Source of the DNA: Caballeronia calidae
GTDB taxonomy: Bacteria; Pseudomonadota; Gammaproteobacteria; Burkholderiales; Burkholderiaceae
DNA length: 64,000 nt
Direction: 5' to 3'
Assembly: GCF_900044055.2 (NCBI RefSeq)
Contig: NZ_FCOX02000035.1
Coordinates: 1 to 64,000, forward strand
Shown: positions 35,674 through 44,363 of the stretch, piece after piece
How positions within the stretch are numbered: the stretch's first letter is position 1
How the letters are laid out: every line of letters starts with the position of its first letter
Made by a program: the position numbers and the translations under genes
Notes under the pieces: model-generated
The model's input: the letters and a program-made list of their open reading frames with translations, nothing else
Databases searched by the model: none
Told to the model about the DNA's origin: nothing

Positions 35674-36282
35674 TCAACTGCGCTCGAGTTCGAACAGCCG
35701 CGACGGTCGCAGATGATTGAGCGCGTAGTGCTTGCGCCCTCGCAACGTGTGGCCGTGCGGATCGCGCCCTTCGAAGCGCACCTTGTCTTCGACCTCCGGC
35801 ACCGTCGGCGCAACCATGCCGCGATCGATCAGGCGATAGCCGCGCTCGAGCGCGAGGAGCACGCCATTGCGGCCGGGACGGCTGTCGAAGCCGCCGAGGC
35901 CGTCGCCCGGTTCGGGCACATAGTTCACCGGCGTCGCATTCGAATTGATGACGGAGTCCGGCTCGCGCGCGCGCATCTCCGCTTCACGCCGCGCATGAAT
36001 GCTCTTTGCGTCGGCATCGACGGTGTCGTCGAGGCCGTCGTCGTTGGCGACGTCCACGCCGCGCGGCGGCTTTTCATAGAGACCTTGCGGACCGACATGC
36101 ATGCCGCCCTTCGATGTCTCCGTTTTCGCGCCCGCGCCCGCATGGGCCTCGCCGCCCGATGCGGCCTTCATCGCGTCGCTCATCTTCACATGAGCTGTTT
36201 CCGCCGCCGGTGTCTTGATCGGGCTTTCGGCGGTGCGCTGGGTCTGCTTGCCTTGCGGCTCGTTTGCTTCAGCGTTGTTCAT
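35674..36282 (-). CDS. hydrophilic protein of unknown function
   Basis: 202 residues without membrane segment or signal peptide. The first 65 residues are low-complexity (A, K, E, T, G). The rest looks folded or at least conserved: VDADAKSIHARREAEMRARE, then NATPVNYVPEPGDGLGGFDS and VRFEGRDPHGHTLRGRKHYA. It resembles Burkholderia-restricted families of unknown function, possibly DUF3005-like, which I cannot confirm. It is convergent with the 50-residue gene and separated from the next gene by 278 bases (36283-36560) in which I see nothing definite. Confidence 0.65.
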   Translation of the reverse strand: MNNAEANEPQGKQTQRTAESPIKTPAAETAHVKMSDAMKAASGGEAHAGAGAKTETSKGGMHVGPQGLYEKPPRGVDVANDDGLDDTVDADAKSIHARREAEMRAREPDSVINSNATPVNYVPEPGDGLGGFDSRPGRNGVLLALERGYRLIDRGMVAPTVPEVEDKVRFEGRDPHGHTLRGRKHYALNHLRPSRLFELERS

Positions 36283-36560
36283 CGCATGCTCCGTTGACCT
36301 GAACTGACCAAACCCTCCCGCAAGACTCGTTCCGGCTTTATGGCGACGGAACCGCGAGCCTTGCCTGAGGGCGCCTTAACGGATACCTAATATTTCGGAC
36401 CTTTTTTCAACCCCAAGCCGATTTCCTGCAAGTATTATTTGGAACCTGTCGGCGGCAAAGTGCAACAGGCGAGACGCGAGCAATCAGGAGAACGTGTCTG
36501 TTGCCGTCGAACAAGAGCAATGCGATTCGAACGAGCAGGGCACTTTCACACAGGTGACTC

Positions 36561-36794
36561 ATGCAACACGATGCAGCCTTTTCACATCGAGGCTACCTTC
36601 TGAACTGCGCGCCCGCCCGGGCCGGAGATGGCAGCTACCAGCCGTATGTGGTGATCTCGCGATCGAGCGATGGCGAACTCGTCGCGAACCGTTTCTTTCC
36701 GTCCGACCTGCGATTCCGCAACGAGGGCGATGCCATCGCGCACGCGCGCGACTGGGCCGTGCGATGGATCGACGCAAGCAACGTCACCGTGTGA
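36561..36794 (+). CDS. 77-residue conserved-type hypothetical protein
   Basis: The protein reads FSHRGYLLNCAPARAGDGSY, then QPYVVISRSSDGELVANRFF, and ends with an amphipathic helix (DAIAHARDWAVRWIDAS). The mix of predicted strands then a helix suggests a small double-stranded fold. AGGTG lies six bases before the ATG. Similar short proteins are common in Burkholderiaceae, but I know no function. It is followed after 126 bases by the serine acetyltransferase-like gene. Confidence 0.6.
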   Translation: MQHDAAFSHRGYLLNCAPARAGDGSYQPYVVISRSSDGELVANRFFPSDLRFRNEGDAIAHARDWAVRWIDASNVTV

Positions 36795-36920
36795 GCGATA
36801 CCCGCATGACGCATCGGGCACGCCGGCGCGCGAGCCGCCGGGCGGCACGCTTCTCCAAAACCGGTTACGCTTGACGTTTCATCCGTCGTGCGCGAGTGCG
36901 GCGGCCGCTTCTCTCGCATC

Positions 36921-37922
36921 ATGGCCGACATGCAGAACACGCCCACGCCTGGCTTCATACCGCCGCTCGAATCTTCCAACGACACCACGCGCGACATGCC
37001 GCAGGAATGGGGCCTCGCACGCATCGTCGCGGACTTGCGCGAATCGCGCGAGGAACTGCATCGCACGCGGCATCCGCTCGGCATACGCGAACTGCCTTCG
37101 CGCGAGGCGATCGTCAGGATCGTCAACGGCCTGCGCTCCGCGCTTTTTCCCACGCATTACGGCGCGCCCGATCTGACCGCCGAGAGCGTCGACTATTACG
37201 TCGGGCAGACGCTCGAAAGCACCTTGCGTCTGCTGCACGAGCAGATTCGCCGCGCGCTGCGCTTCCTGCCCGAGCATCGCGAGACGAACGAAGCCGATCT
37301 TTCGGCACGGGCATTCGCCATCGCGCGCGAGTTCGGCATGCAGTTGCCGCAGATCCGCGCGCTGCTGGTCAGCGATATCCAGGCCGCTTTCACGGGCGAC
37401 CCGGCCGCGCAGCACATTACCGAAATTCTGCTGTGCTATCCGGGCGTCTGGGCGATGACGCATCATCGCCTCGCGCATGCGTTGCACAGGCTCGGCGTGC
37501 CGCTGCTCGCACGCTTCATCAACGAGATCGCGCATTCGCTGACGGGTATCGACATCCATCCGGGCGCGACGATCGGGCCGAGCTTCTTCATCGATCACGG
37601 CACGGGCGTCGTGATCGGCGAGACGGCGGTGATCGGGCAGCATGTGCGCGTGTATCAGGCCGTGACGCTCGGCGCGAAGAGCTTTCCTTCGACCAGCGAC
37701 GGCACGCTCGTCAAGGGCAACGCGCGGCATCCGATCGTCGAGGACGATGTCGTCATCTACGCGGGCGCGACGATTCTCGGGCGCGTGACCATCGGCAAGG
37801 GCTCGGTCATCGGCGGCAATGTGTGGCTCACGCATAGCGTGCCGCCGGGGAGCAACGTGTCGCAGGGCAAGGTTCGCGAAGGCTCCGGCCCCGACGGGCC
37901 GGGCAATGGTTTCGGCGCATGA
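36921..37922 (+). CDS. serine O-acetyltransferase, EpsC-like
   Basis: 333 residues. A long helical N-terminus (about 1-190) precedes a left-handed beta-helix of hexapeptide repeats: GIDIHPGATIGPSFFIDHGT, VVIGETAVIGQHVRVYQAVT, then HPIVEDDVVIYAGATILGRV. The catalytic histidine/aspartate region FIDHGTGVVIGET is conserved. The enzyme transfers acetyl from acetyl-CoA to serine, the first step of cysteine synthesis. The length exceeds CysE (273), matching the EpsC/SatA group. An ATG at 36930 is a close alternative start. No cysteine synthase gene is adjacent. Confidence 0.85.
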   Translation: MADMQNTPTPGFIPPLESSNDTTRDMPQEWGLARIVADLRESREELHRTRHPLGIRELPSREAIVRIVNGLRSALFPTHYGAPDLTAESVDYYVGQTLESTLRLLHEQIRRALRFLPEHRETNEADLSARAFAIAREFGMQLPQIRALLVSDIQAAFTGDPAAQHITEILLCYPGVWAMTHHRLAHALHRLGVPLLARFINEIAHSLTGIDIHPGATIGPSFFIDHGTGVVIGETAVIGQHVRVYQAVTLGAKSFPSTSDGTLVKGNARHPIVEDDVVIYAGATILGRVTIGKGSVIGGNVWLTHSVPPGSNVSQGKVREGSGPDGPGNGFGA

Positions 37923-37929
37923 AATGACG

Positions 37930-37958
37930 AAAGGGCCGCGAGGCCCTTTCTTTCTGTT
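37930..37958. terminator. rho-independent terminator
   Basis: AAAGGGCC (37930-37937) pairs with GGCCCTTT (37942-37949) around GCGA, followed by CTTTCTGTT. It begins seven bases after the acetyltransferase stop and lies between convergent genes. Confidence 0.8.
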
Positions 37959-37984
37959 GCGTGCGCTGCCGCGTTCGTGCGGCG

Positions 37985-38635
37985 TCAGGTATTCGACACG
38001 CTGAACGCGCTCTGATCGCCGACGATGGCAAGAAACTCGCGGCGCGTCGATGGATCGTCCCGGAACGAGCCGAGCATGCGCGACGTGACCATCGCAACGC
38101 CCGCCTTATGGACGCCGCGTGTCGACATGCATTGATGCGCGGCTTCGAGAATCACGCCCACGCCGAGCGGCTGCAGCACTTCGTTCAGCGTATCGGCGAT
38201 CTGCGCGGTCATCTTCTCCTGAATCTGCAGACGCTTCGCGAATGCATCGACGAGACGCGCGAGCTTGGAAATGCCGACTACGCGCTTGTTCGGCAGATAA
38301 GCCACATGCGCGCGGCCGATGATCGGCACCATGTGATGCTCGCAATAACTTTCGAAACGAATGTCCTTCAGGACGATCATTTCGTCATAGCCCTGCACTT
38401 CGGAAAACGTGCGCGCGAGGATGTCGTGCGGGTTCTGCGCATAGCCCGCGAAGAATTCCTCGTAGGCGCGCACGACGCGCCCCGGCGTATCGCGCAGGCC
38501 TTCGCGGCGCGGGTCGTCGCCCGCCCAGCGCAAAAGAACACGCACGGCGGCTTCGGCTTCCTCGCGGGTCGGACGATCGGCTTGGTCAGCAGGCATGTCC
38601 GAGCCTGAAAAATGGTTTTTGCGCGGGGCGCTCAT
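37985..38635 (-). CDS. folE: GTP cyclohydrolase I
   Basis: 216 residues. It converts GTP to 7,8-dihydroneopterin triphosphate, the first step of folate synthesis. Zinc ligands are Cys98 and His101 ([15 protein letters not shown]) and Cys169 ([13 protein letters not shown]). The conserved [20 protein letters not shown] and [12 protein letters not shown] lie between them. The N-terminal 20 residues are family-variable, and ATGs at 38635 or 38596 are both possible starts. This may be one of several FolE paralogues; nothing around it is folate-related. Confidence 0.93.
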   Translation of the reverse strand: MSAPRKNHFSGSDMPADQADRPTREEAEAAVRVLLRWAGDDPRREGLRDTPGRVVRAYEEFFAGYAQNPHDILARTFSEVQGYDEMIVLKDIRFESYCEHHMVPIIGRAHVAYLPNKRVVGISKLARLVDAFAKRLQIQEKMTAQIADTLNEVLQPLGVGVILEAAHQCMSTRGVHKAGVAMVTSRMLGSFRDDPSTRREFLAIVGDQSAFSVSNT

Positions 38636-38717
38636 TGAAAGCTCCTGTCAGTCAAGGTGCAATTGGTGCATTCGGCACCCCGCCATTGTTCCACGTTTCC
38701 GATGGTCGATATGAGTG

Positions 38718-38921
38718 TCAGGTTTTTCCGCCTCCATCGATGCCCGAACCGGTGCGCCAGACCTGCTTGCCTTCCTCCGTCAGCACGCCGCTGCTGTGAT
38801 CCTTGTCGGGTTCCGTGCCGGGCTCGGCCATGGAGCCGCCCGGCTGTTCCTGCGACGTTTGCGTGATGCCCTTGCGCTGTGCGATACGGTCTTCCTGGGA
38901 ACGTCCGGCGTAGTTGCTCAT
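38718..38921 (-). CDS. 67-residue hydrophilic protein of unknown function
   Basis: The sequence begins SNYAGRSQEDRIAQRKGITQ, continues through TSQEQPGGSMAEPGTEPDKD and ends in VWRTGSGIDGGGKT. It is glycine- and glutamate-rich with no hydrophobic segment and is likely disordered. AAAGGAG ahead of the ATG is a strong ribosome site, which is the main support. It lies downstream of the VOC-protein gene on the same strand. Confidence 0.55.
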   Translation of the reverse strand: MSNYAGRSQEDRIAQRKGITQTSQEQPGGSMAEPGTEPDKDHSSGVLTEEGKQVWRTGSGIDGGGKT

Positions 38922-38992
38922 GTCGCGTCTCCTTTCGAATGGTGCGATGAAAGGCGCGCAAGCGGCGTACCAGCCGGGCGTTTGGACGCGCG

Positions 38993-39436
38993 TTAAGCGG
39001 GCTTGCCCTCGACGCCGCCGAGCACCATCCACGACACGCCGAACTTGTCGGCCACCATGCCGAAGCGCTTCGCGAAGAAGGTCTGCGTCATCGGCATCTG
39101 GACCTGGCCGCCGTTGGACAGCGCGTTGAAGTATTTTTCCGCCTGCTGTTCGTCGTTGGCCGTGAGCGAGAGCGAAACGCCCTTGAAGTCGGGCTTGCCG
39201 CTGCACATGCCGTCCGAGCCCATCAGCATGGAGTCGCCGATGGTGAAAGCCGAATGCATGATCTTGTTCTCGGACCCCGGCGGAATGCCGCAGCCGCTCG
39301 CCGTCTCTGCCTTGCCGGCTTCGGGATTTTCGCTGTAGCGCATCATCATGACGACTTGCGCGCCCAGATTCTCGCGGTAGAACGTGATCGCCTCTTCGCA
39401 GCGGCCTTCGAAAAACAGATAGGGTTGCACTTGCAT
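38993..39436 (-). CDS. VOC-family (PhnB-like) glyoxalase-fold protein
   Basis: 147 residues. The start MQVQPYLFFEGRCEEAITFY and the region AFTIGDSMLMGSDGM are the PhnB/YjdN type of vicinal-oxygen-chelate fold. The end is FAKRFGMVADKFGVSWMVLG. Many members have lost metal binding and their roles are unclear. It follows the SnoaL-like gene after 14 bases, so the two probably form one transcript, divergent from the TetR gene. Confidence 0.85.
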   Translation of the reverse strand: MQVQPYLFFEGRCEEAITFYRENLGAQVVMMMRYSENPEAGKAETASGCGIPPGSENKIMHSAFTIGDSMLMGSDGMCSGKPDFKGVSLSLTANDEQQAEKYFNALSNGGQVQMPMTQTFFAKRFGMVADKFGVSWMVLGGVEGKPA

Positions 39437-39450
39437 GTCTGCTCCTTGCG

Positions 39451-39882
39451 TTATGACTTTTCGTCGGGGTCCATATCCATCATGAGCGGCACCGATGCGT
39501 GCTCGTGCACGACACGCCAGTCGCCGCCGATCTTCCTGAAACACACGGTGGCGCGCACGATGTCCTCCTGCTCGCCTACGGCGACGTGGTTGACGGAGTG
39601 CGCATAAGCCAGATCGCCGCTCGCGGCGACTTGCACGTCCCGCATCTCGAACGTGAGCGGGCCTTTCATGCTGTCGAACCAGCGCCGCCAGTTCTCGCGA
39701 TAGGGCTCGACGCCCGTGAGCGATGCGGGCGGCACGACATCGAACACGACGACATCCGGCGCGTAATGACTGACGAGCGCGTCGACATCCTTCGCGAGCA
39801 CGGCCTGCCGCCACGCTTCGATCAGTTCGCGAATGCGGGCGGCATCTTCACTCTCTTGCGCACGAACGTTCGGATGGGTCAT
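39451..39882 (-). CDS. SnoaL-like (nuclear transport factor 2 fold) protein
   Basis: 143 residues. The pattern IRELIEAWRQAVLAKDVDAL, VSHYAPDVVVFDVVPP and DWRVVHEHASVPLMMD marks the SgcJ/EcaC/SnoaL_3 type of cone-shaped alpha-beta fold. Catalytic function is not predictable. CTGGAGG sits ahead of the ATG. With the VOC gene it forms a two-gene unit that reads away from a TetR-type regulator, which probably represses it. Confidence 0.82.
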   Translation of the reverse strand: MTHPNVRAQESEDAARIRELIEAWRQAVLAKDVDALVSHYAPDVVVFDVVPPASLTGVEPYRENWRRWFDSMKGPLTFEMRDVQVAASGDLAYAHSVNHVAVGEQEDIVRATVCFRKIGGDWRVVHEHASVPLMMDMDPDEKS

Positions 39883-39975
39883 GGCTGCCTCCAGTGAGTT
39901 GGCCTGCATTGCACACGATGCCGCCGCGTCGTGACAAAGCAACGGCAAGCACCGATGCAGAACTATTTTTCGTGT

Positions 39976-40022
39976 TGTGTACACCGTCCACAAAAAGTAG
40001 CAGAGATAATGGACAGTGTCCA
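39976..40022. promoter_or_regulatory. probable TetR operators between the SnoaL and tetR genes
   Basis: TGGACAGTGTCCA (40010-40022) is a 13-base palindrome. TGTGTACACCGTCCACA (39976-39992) contains GTGTACAC and a second GTCCA half-site. Both lie between divergent starts, so one regulator could control both directions. Confidence 0.5.
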
Positions 40023-40048
40023 CATAAGGGAAAGCCCGACGAATCAAA

Positions 40049-40684
40049 ATGACAAATGGCAAGCCGCGCAGCACATACCGACATGGCGATTTGCGCCGCG
40101 CGCTGATCGACGCGGGCATTGAACTGGCGCGCGAGGGCGGTCCGGATGCGATCGTGCTGCGCGAGGCGACGCGCCGCGCGGGCGTCGTGCCGAACGCGGC
40201 CTATCGGCACTTCGAGAGCCGTCAGGAATTGCTGTCGGCGGTGCGATCGGCGGCGCTGTCGTTCGTCGCGCAGGCGATGGAAAACGAGCTGGCCGCGCGC
40301 CCGAAAAAGCGTCGGCGGGCGGACGCGGCGCGCGCGGGTTTGCGGGCCATCGGCGCGGGTTATCTGCGCTTCGCGCAAACGGAGACGGGACTGTTTCGCA
40401 CGGCGTTTGCCGCGCCTCAAGCCGAGTGGGGCGAGCACGATGCGCCCTATGGCGCGGGACCAGGCGGCCTCGATCCATTTCAACTGCTGAGCCGCGCGCT
40501 GGATGAAATGACGGAGACGGGCGCGCTCGATGCGAAGCGCCGGTCCGATGCGGAATATCTCGCGTGGAGCGCGGTGCATGGCTTCGCGCTGCTGCTGATC
40601 GAAGGTCCGTTGCAGGGTCTGAAGCCCGCGCAGATCGAGCCGCTCGCCGCCCGTCTGCTCGACATGGTCGAGAACGGTCTTTGA
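40049..40684 (+). CDS. TetR/AcrR-family transcriptional regulator
   Basis: 211 residues. The N-terminal helix-turn-helix (about 10-58) contains LRRALIDAGIELAREGGPDA and RRAGVVPNAAYRHFESRQEL. The C-terminal part is a TetR_C-type ligand domain with FAQTETGLFRTAF and an EYLAWSAVHGFALLLIEGPL helix. It lies divergent from the SnoaL-VOC unit across two palindromes, so local autoregulation is likely. The inducer is unknown. Confidence 0.87.
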   Translation: MTNGKPRSTYRHGDLRRALIDAGIELAREGGPDAIVLREATRRAGVVPNAAYRHFESRQELLSAVRSAALSFVAQAMENELAARPKKRRRADAARAGLRAIGAGYLRFAQTETGLFRTAFAAPQAEWGEHDAPYGAGPGGLDPFQLLSRALDEMTETGALDAKRRSDAEYLAWSAVHGFALLLIEGPLQGLKPAQIEPLAARLLDMVENGL

Positions 40685-40690
40685 AATGCA

Positions 40691-40717
40691 AATCGCGCCG
40701 CACGAGGCGGCGCGATT
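40691..40717. terminator. bidirectional hairpin between convergent genes
   Basis: AATCGCGCCGC (40691-40701) pairs with GCGGCGCGATT (40707-40717) around a five-base loop, between the tetR stop and the convergent MFS gene. Confidence 0.7.
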
Positions 40718-40733
40718 CGTCTGATCCATTCGA

Positions 40734-42116
40734 TTACTTCGCCGGCCGCTTCTCTTCGGCTATCGGCTCCACGACGCTGATGAGCAACAGCAGACACAGC
40801 GTCGCCGTTCCGACCATGTACAGGAACACCGCGGTCCAGCTATAGCTGTCGAGCAGAAGACCGACCGCGAGCGGGGCGCATGCGCCGCCGATCTGCCCGA
40901 CCGAGTTCACGATGCCGAACGCCGTCGGATAGGTGGCCTTTGTTGCAAGCCCCATCGGATACGCGGAGTAGCCCGCGAAGCCGATGCCGAGCATCAGACC
41001 GGCCAGCATCAGCGCACCGCCGAGATACGCGACGCTGTCGGGCGCATCGATCAGGAGGAAGGTCATGATCATCGTGCCGAGCGCGCCGAGCATCATCATC
41101 GGCTTGCGGCGGCCGCCGAGCAGGCGATCCGAGATGATGCCGCCCAGCATGTTGCCCGTCACCGCGCCGATGAAGGGCGCCGAAGCGAGAAAGCCCATCT
41201 TCACCGAAGCGAAGCCCTTCACCGTGACGAGATAAGTGGGAATCCAGGAGATGAAGATATTGCTGATGCCGATCATGCAGCCATAGCCCAGCGCGATGCC
41301 GAAGATATTCCACGAGCCGAATACCTGGCGAACCGTCTCGAGTTGCGGCACGCGCTTCGTGCGATTGAACGCATCGAGCCGGGGCATCGGCGTCATCCGT
41401 GCGCGGGAGAGCGGCTTGCCGCCGTTGCCGTCGACGGTCGTTTCATCGGCGATGTAGCGGCGCTCGGCGGGCGAGCAGAAACGGTTCTCGCCCGGCGAGT
41501 TCGTCACGAACACGAGCCACACGAGTGCGAGCACGATGCCCGGCACCGCGAACACGTAGAAGATCTCGCGCCATCCCCACAGCTGGATCACGATGATGCA
41601 CACCGAAGGCACGATGAGCGGCCCGAGCTTCGATGCGGCGATCCACAGGCCGGTCGCGGTGCCTTTTTCCTTCGCGGGAAACCAGCGATTGATGACGTTC
41701 GTGCAGCCGATGCCGAGCGGCCCTTCCGACAAGCCGAGCCCGACGCGATATGCCATCAGCAAGAATACCGATGACGTGGTGCCCATCAATCCGGTGAAGA
41801 CCGAAGTCAGGATCATGAAGACGGAGAACAGCAAGCCCGTGGTCTTTTCGCTGAGCCGCTTGTAAAGCAGGCCGACGGGAATCTGCACGAAGCCATAAGC
41901 GAACGAGAACAGGCTCACGATCAGGCCGGCCTCGGTATTGGTGATGTGATATTCCTTCTTCAGATAAGGCAGCGCGATGCCGAAGTTCGCGCGATCCGCA
42001 CATGCGATCGCCCAGATGCAGAAGATCAGTCCCATCACGACCCAGCGATGCTTCGTGCGCTTCTCCGCGATGGGTTCGGCTTGTGAGGAAGCGATGATGC
42101 CGTCAGCGTTGCTCAT
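40734..42116 (-). CDS. MFS transporter, anion:cation symporter (ACS) family
   Basis: 460 residues with 12 helices. The N-terminus RWVVMGLIFCIWAIACADRANFG has the conserved D-R-x-N of ACS transporters for organic anions (galactonate, glucarate, phthalate, tartrate). Loop 2-3 is PVGLLYKRLSEKTTGLLF, and GLGLSEGPLGIGCTNVINRWF follows. It is divergent from the D-2-hydroxyacid dehydrogenase gene, which suggests uptake of a hydroxy or keto acid, such as a sugar acid, used by that enzyme. That link is inferred from position. Confidence 0.88.
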   Translation of the reverse strand: MSNADGIIASSQAEPIAEKRTKHRWVVMGLIFCIWAIACADRANFGIALPYLKKEYHITNTEAGLIVSLFSFAYGFVQIPVGLLYKRLSEKTTGLLFSVFMILTSVFTGLMGTTSSVFLLMAYRVGLGLSEGPLGIGCTNVINRWFPAKEKGTATGLWIAASKLGPLIVPSVCIIVIQLWGWREIFYVFAVPGIVLALVWLVFVTNSPGENRFCSPAERRYIADETTVDGNGGKPLSRARMTPMPRLDAFNRTKRVPQLETVRQVFGSWNIFGIALGYGCMIGISNIFISWIPTYLVTVKGFASVKMGFLASAPFIGAVTGNMLGGIISDRLLGGRRKPMMMLGALGTMIMTFLLIDAPDSVAYLGGALMLAGLMLGIGFAGYSAYPMGLATKATYPTAFGIVNSVGQIGGACAPLAVGLLLDSYSWTAVFLYMVGTATLCLLLLISVVEPIAEEKRPAK

Positions 42117-42314
42117 CGCGATGCCTCCATTCCTGCGTGCGTGGCAGCTTGAAGGAGGCGAATCGATGGATTGCGGGTAGGGCGCAGGCTCACGCTGTTG
42201 TCTCCGATTTAATTTTCAAGGCTTTATTGTCGATATGCCTTCCGATGCTTCGAATTGTGGGGACGGCCCGCAAGAGCGTCCAATCTTTTATTGCTATTAC
42301 CTGATTCCCGGATT

Positions 42315-42364
42315 GAATCGATCGGAGCGCGGTGAATGTCGGTTCGATTCGTGGATCAATTGAT
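42315..42364. promoter_or_regulatory. palindromic elements between the ACS transporter and hydroxyacid dehydrogenase genes
   Basis: GAATCGA (42315-42321) and TCGATTC (42344-42350) form an inverted repeat, and ATCAATTGAT (42355-42364) is a perfect palindrome. They lie in the 329-base divergent region (42117-42445), which holds no gene; the downstream LysR regulator is a candidate binder. Confidence 0.35.
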
Positions 42365-42445
42365 AGCCTTTTGGGATTGGACGTCATCGGCAAAAGCAGA
42401 CATCATCCGCTCCACATCGGAAACGAACACCACGGAGCACGCGAA

Positions 42446-43399
42446 TTGAAGCCGAGCATTCTGCAACTGAACCCCATCCTCGTACCGGCCATCAACGACA
42501 AGCTGGATACGCTCTACACGATGCATCGCCTGTTCGAGCAGGACGACAAGGAAGCGTATATCCGCGAGCACGGCGCGTCGATTCGCGGCGTGATCACCGG
42601 CGGGCATACGGGCATTTCGAATGAGCTGATCGAGCGCCTGCCGGCATTGCAGGTGATCGCGGTGAACGGCGTGGGCACCGATGCCGTCGACCTCGAATTC
42701 GCGCGTTCGCGCGGCATGCCGGTGACGGGCACGTTCGGCGCATTGACCGAGGACGTGGCCGATCTCGCGATCGGTTTGATCCTCACGACGCTGCGCGAGA
42801 TCTGCCCCGGCAACGCGTTCGTGAAGAACGGCAAGTGGGTGACGAACCCGAGCCCGAGCGCGATTCCGTTGTCGCGCCGCTTCAGCGGCAAGCGCGTGGG
42901 CATCGTGGGCCTCGGCAAGGTGGGCCGCGCGATCGCGCAGCGTGCCGCCGCGTTCGGCTGCCCGATCGCCTACACCGACGTGCGCGCGATGGACGATGTC
43001 GACTATCGCTTCGTGCCGGATCTGCTGTCGCTCGCGCGTGAGAGCGATATCCTCGTGCTCGCCGCCGCCGCCGATAAAGCGAAGGGCATCGTGAACGCCG
43101 CCGTGCTCGATGCATTGGGCAAGGACGGTTATCTCATCAACATCGCGCGCGGCAAGCTCGTGGTGGAAAGCGACCTCGTCGAAGCGCTGTCGCGCGGCGC
43201 GATCGCGGGCGCGGGCCTCGACGTGTTCGTCGATGAACCCAATGTGCCCGTCGAATTGTTCGAGATGGATAACGTCGTGCTGCAGGCGCATCGCGCGAGC
43301 GCCACGGTCGAATCGCGCACGGCGATGGGCGAGATGGTGCTCGCGAGCCTTGCACAGGGTCTCGCGGGACAGCGTCCCGAAGGCAGCCTGACGACCTGA
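42446..43399 (+). CDS. D-2-hydroxyacid dehydrogenase (glyoxylate/hydroxypyruvate reductase type)
   Basis: 317 residues from a TTG start with CGGAG about nine bases upstream; the earlier ATG at 42332 lies inside the regulatory region. The NAD(P) motif is GIVGLGKVGRAIAQRAAAFG. The catalytic arginine is in INIARGKLVV, the glutamate in GLDVFVDEPNVP and the histidine in VVLQAHRASATVESR. The enzyme reduces 2-keto acids such as glyoxylate, hydroxypyruvate or 2-ketogluconate, or runs in reverse. Partner genes are the divergent ACS transporter and the LysR regulator 67 bases downstream. Confidence 0.87.
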   Translation: MKPSILQLNPILVPAINDKLDTLYTMHRLFEQDDKEAYIREHGASIRGVITGGHTGISNELIERLPALQVIAVNGVGTDAVDLEFARSRGMPVTGTFGALTEDVADLAIGLILTTLREICPGNAFVKNGKWVTNPSPSAIPLSRRFSGKRVGIVGLGKVGRAIAQRAAAFGCPIAYTDVRAMDDVDYRFVPDLLSLARESDILVLAAAADKAKGIVNAAVLDALGKDGYLINIARGKLVVESDLVEALSRGAIAGAGLDVFVDEPNVPVELFEMDNVVLQAHRASATVESRTAMGEMVLASLAQGLAGQRPEGSLTT

Positions 43400-43466
43400 C
43401 GCACGCGTATGAGCCTGTGCGGGACGAACATATAATGATCGGCTATCACTTCAACGTCGATTACGA

Positions 43467-44363
43467 ATGCTCGATCTCGGACAAGTGCGTTGCTTCGTCG
43501 CCGCCGCGACGGAGCTGAACTTCAGGCGCGCGGCCTCATTGCTCAACATGACGCAGCCGCCGCTTTCCAGGCAGATTCATCTGCTCGAAGAGAACCTGGG
43601 CGTGAAGCTGTTCGAGCGCGTCGGCCGCACGGTCAAGCTGACCACGGAAGGGCGCGTGTTTCTCGCGGACGCGACGCGCCTGCTGAATCTCTCGGAGCAG
43701 GCCGAAAGCACCGTGCGGCGCGCGAGCAAGGGCAAGACGGGACGCGTGCGCATCGGCTTCACGGGAGCGGCGGGATACGAGCTGATTCCGGAGTTGCTCG
43801 TCGCGGCGAAGCATGATCTGCCGGATATCGATGTCGTCCTGCTCGAAATGATCTCCGTCGCGCAGATCGAAGCATTCGAGGCGAATGCCATCGACCTCGG
43901 TTTCATGCGGCCGTTGCCGTCGCGGCAGAAAGTGGAGTTTCTTCTCGTCGATCGCGAGCCGCTGATCGTCGCGCTGCCTGCGGGACATGCGCTATGCCGC
44001 TTCGATCGACTGGAACTGAAGCACTTGCATGAGCAGGCGTTCATCATGCATTCGCCCACGCACGGCAAGTACTTCTACGACCGCATCATGAGCATGCTCG
44101 TCGCGGATGAAGTGAAGCCGCATTTCACGCAATACATCGATCAGACGCCGACCATTCTGTCGCTCGTTCGCGCGGGATTGGGCGTGTCCATTCTTCCGGC
44201 ATCGTCGCAACGGTTTCACTACGACAATGTCGAGTTCAGGGACATCGCCGGCCATGCCGTTCAGGCGGAAATGAGCATGGCGTGGCGCACCGATCAGGAC
44301 AATCCCGCCGTCACGGCCTTCCGGCACATGGCGGCGGAATACTTCGCTAAGCGGCGCGCGTGA
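43467..44363 (+). CDS. LysR-family transcriptional regulator
   Basis: 298 residues, normal family length. The N-terminal helix-turn-helix is FRRAASLLNMTQPPLSRQIH followed by LLEENLGVKLFER. The C-terminal inducer domain includes VRIGFTGAAGYELIPELLVA and LSLVRAGLGVSILPASSQR, resembling CatR/BenM-like effector domains. It follows the hydroxyacid dehydrogenase on the same strand and probably regulates the transporter/dehydrogenase pair. Its 3' end overlaps the convergent aminotransferase gene by 17 bases. Confidence 0.9.
   Translation: MLDLGQVRCFVAAATELNFRRAASLLNMTQPPLSRQIHLLEENLGVKLFERVGRTVKLTTEGRVFLADATRLLNLSEQAESTVRRASKGKTGRVRIGFTGAAGYELIPELLVAAKHDLPDIDVVLLEMISVAQIEAFEANAIDLGFMRPLPSRQKVEFLLVDREPLIVALPAGHALCRFDRLELKHLHEQAFIMHSPTHGKYFYDRIMSMLVADEVKPHFTQYIDQTPTILSLVRAGLGVSILPASSQRFHYDNVEFRDIAGHAVQAEMSMAWRTDQDNPAVTAFRHMAAEYFAKRRA

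Noticed and set aside
43399-43466. Possible small gene between the hydroxyacid dehydrogenase and LysR genes
   Set aside because: Only 67 bases, with no start codon and ribosome site pair; most likely the LysR promoter.
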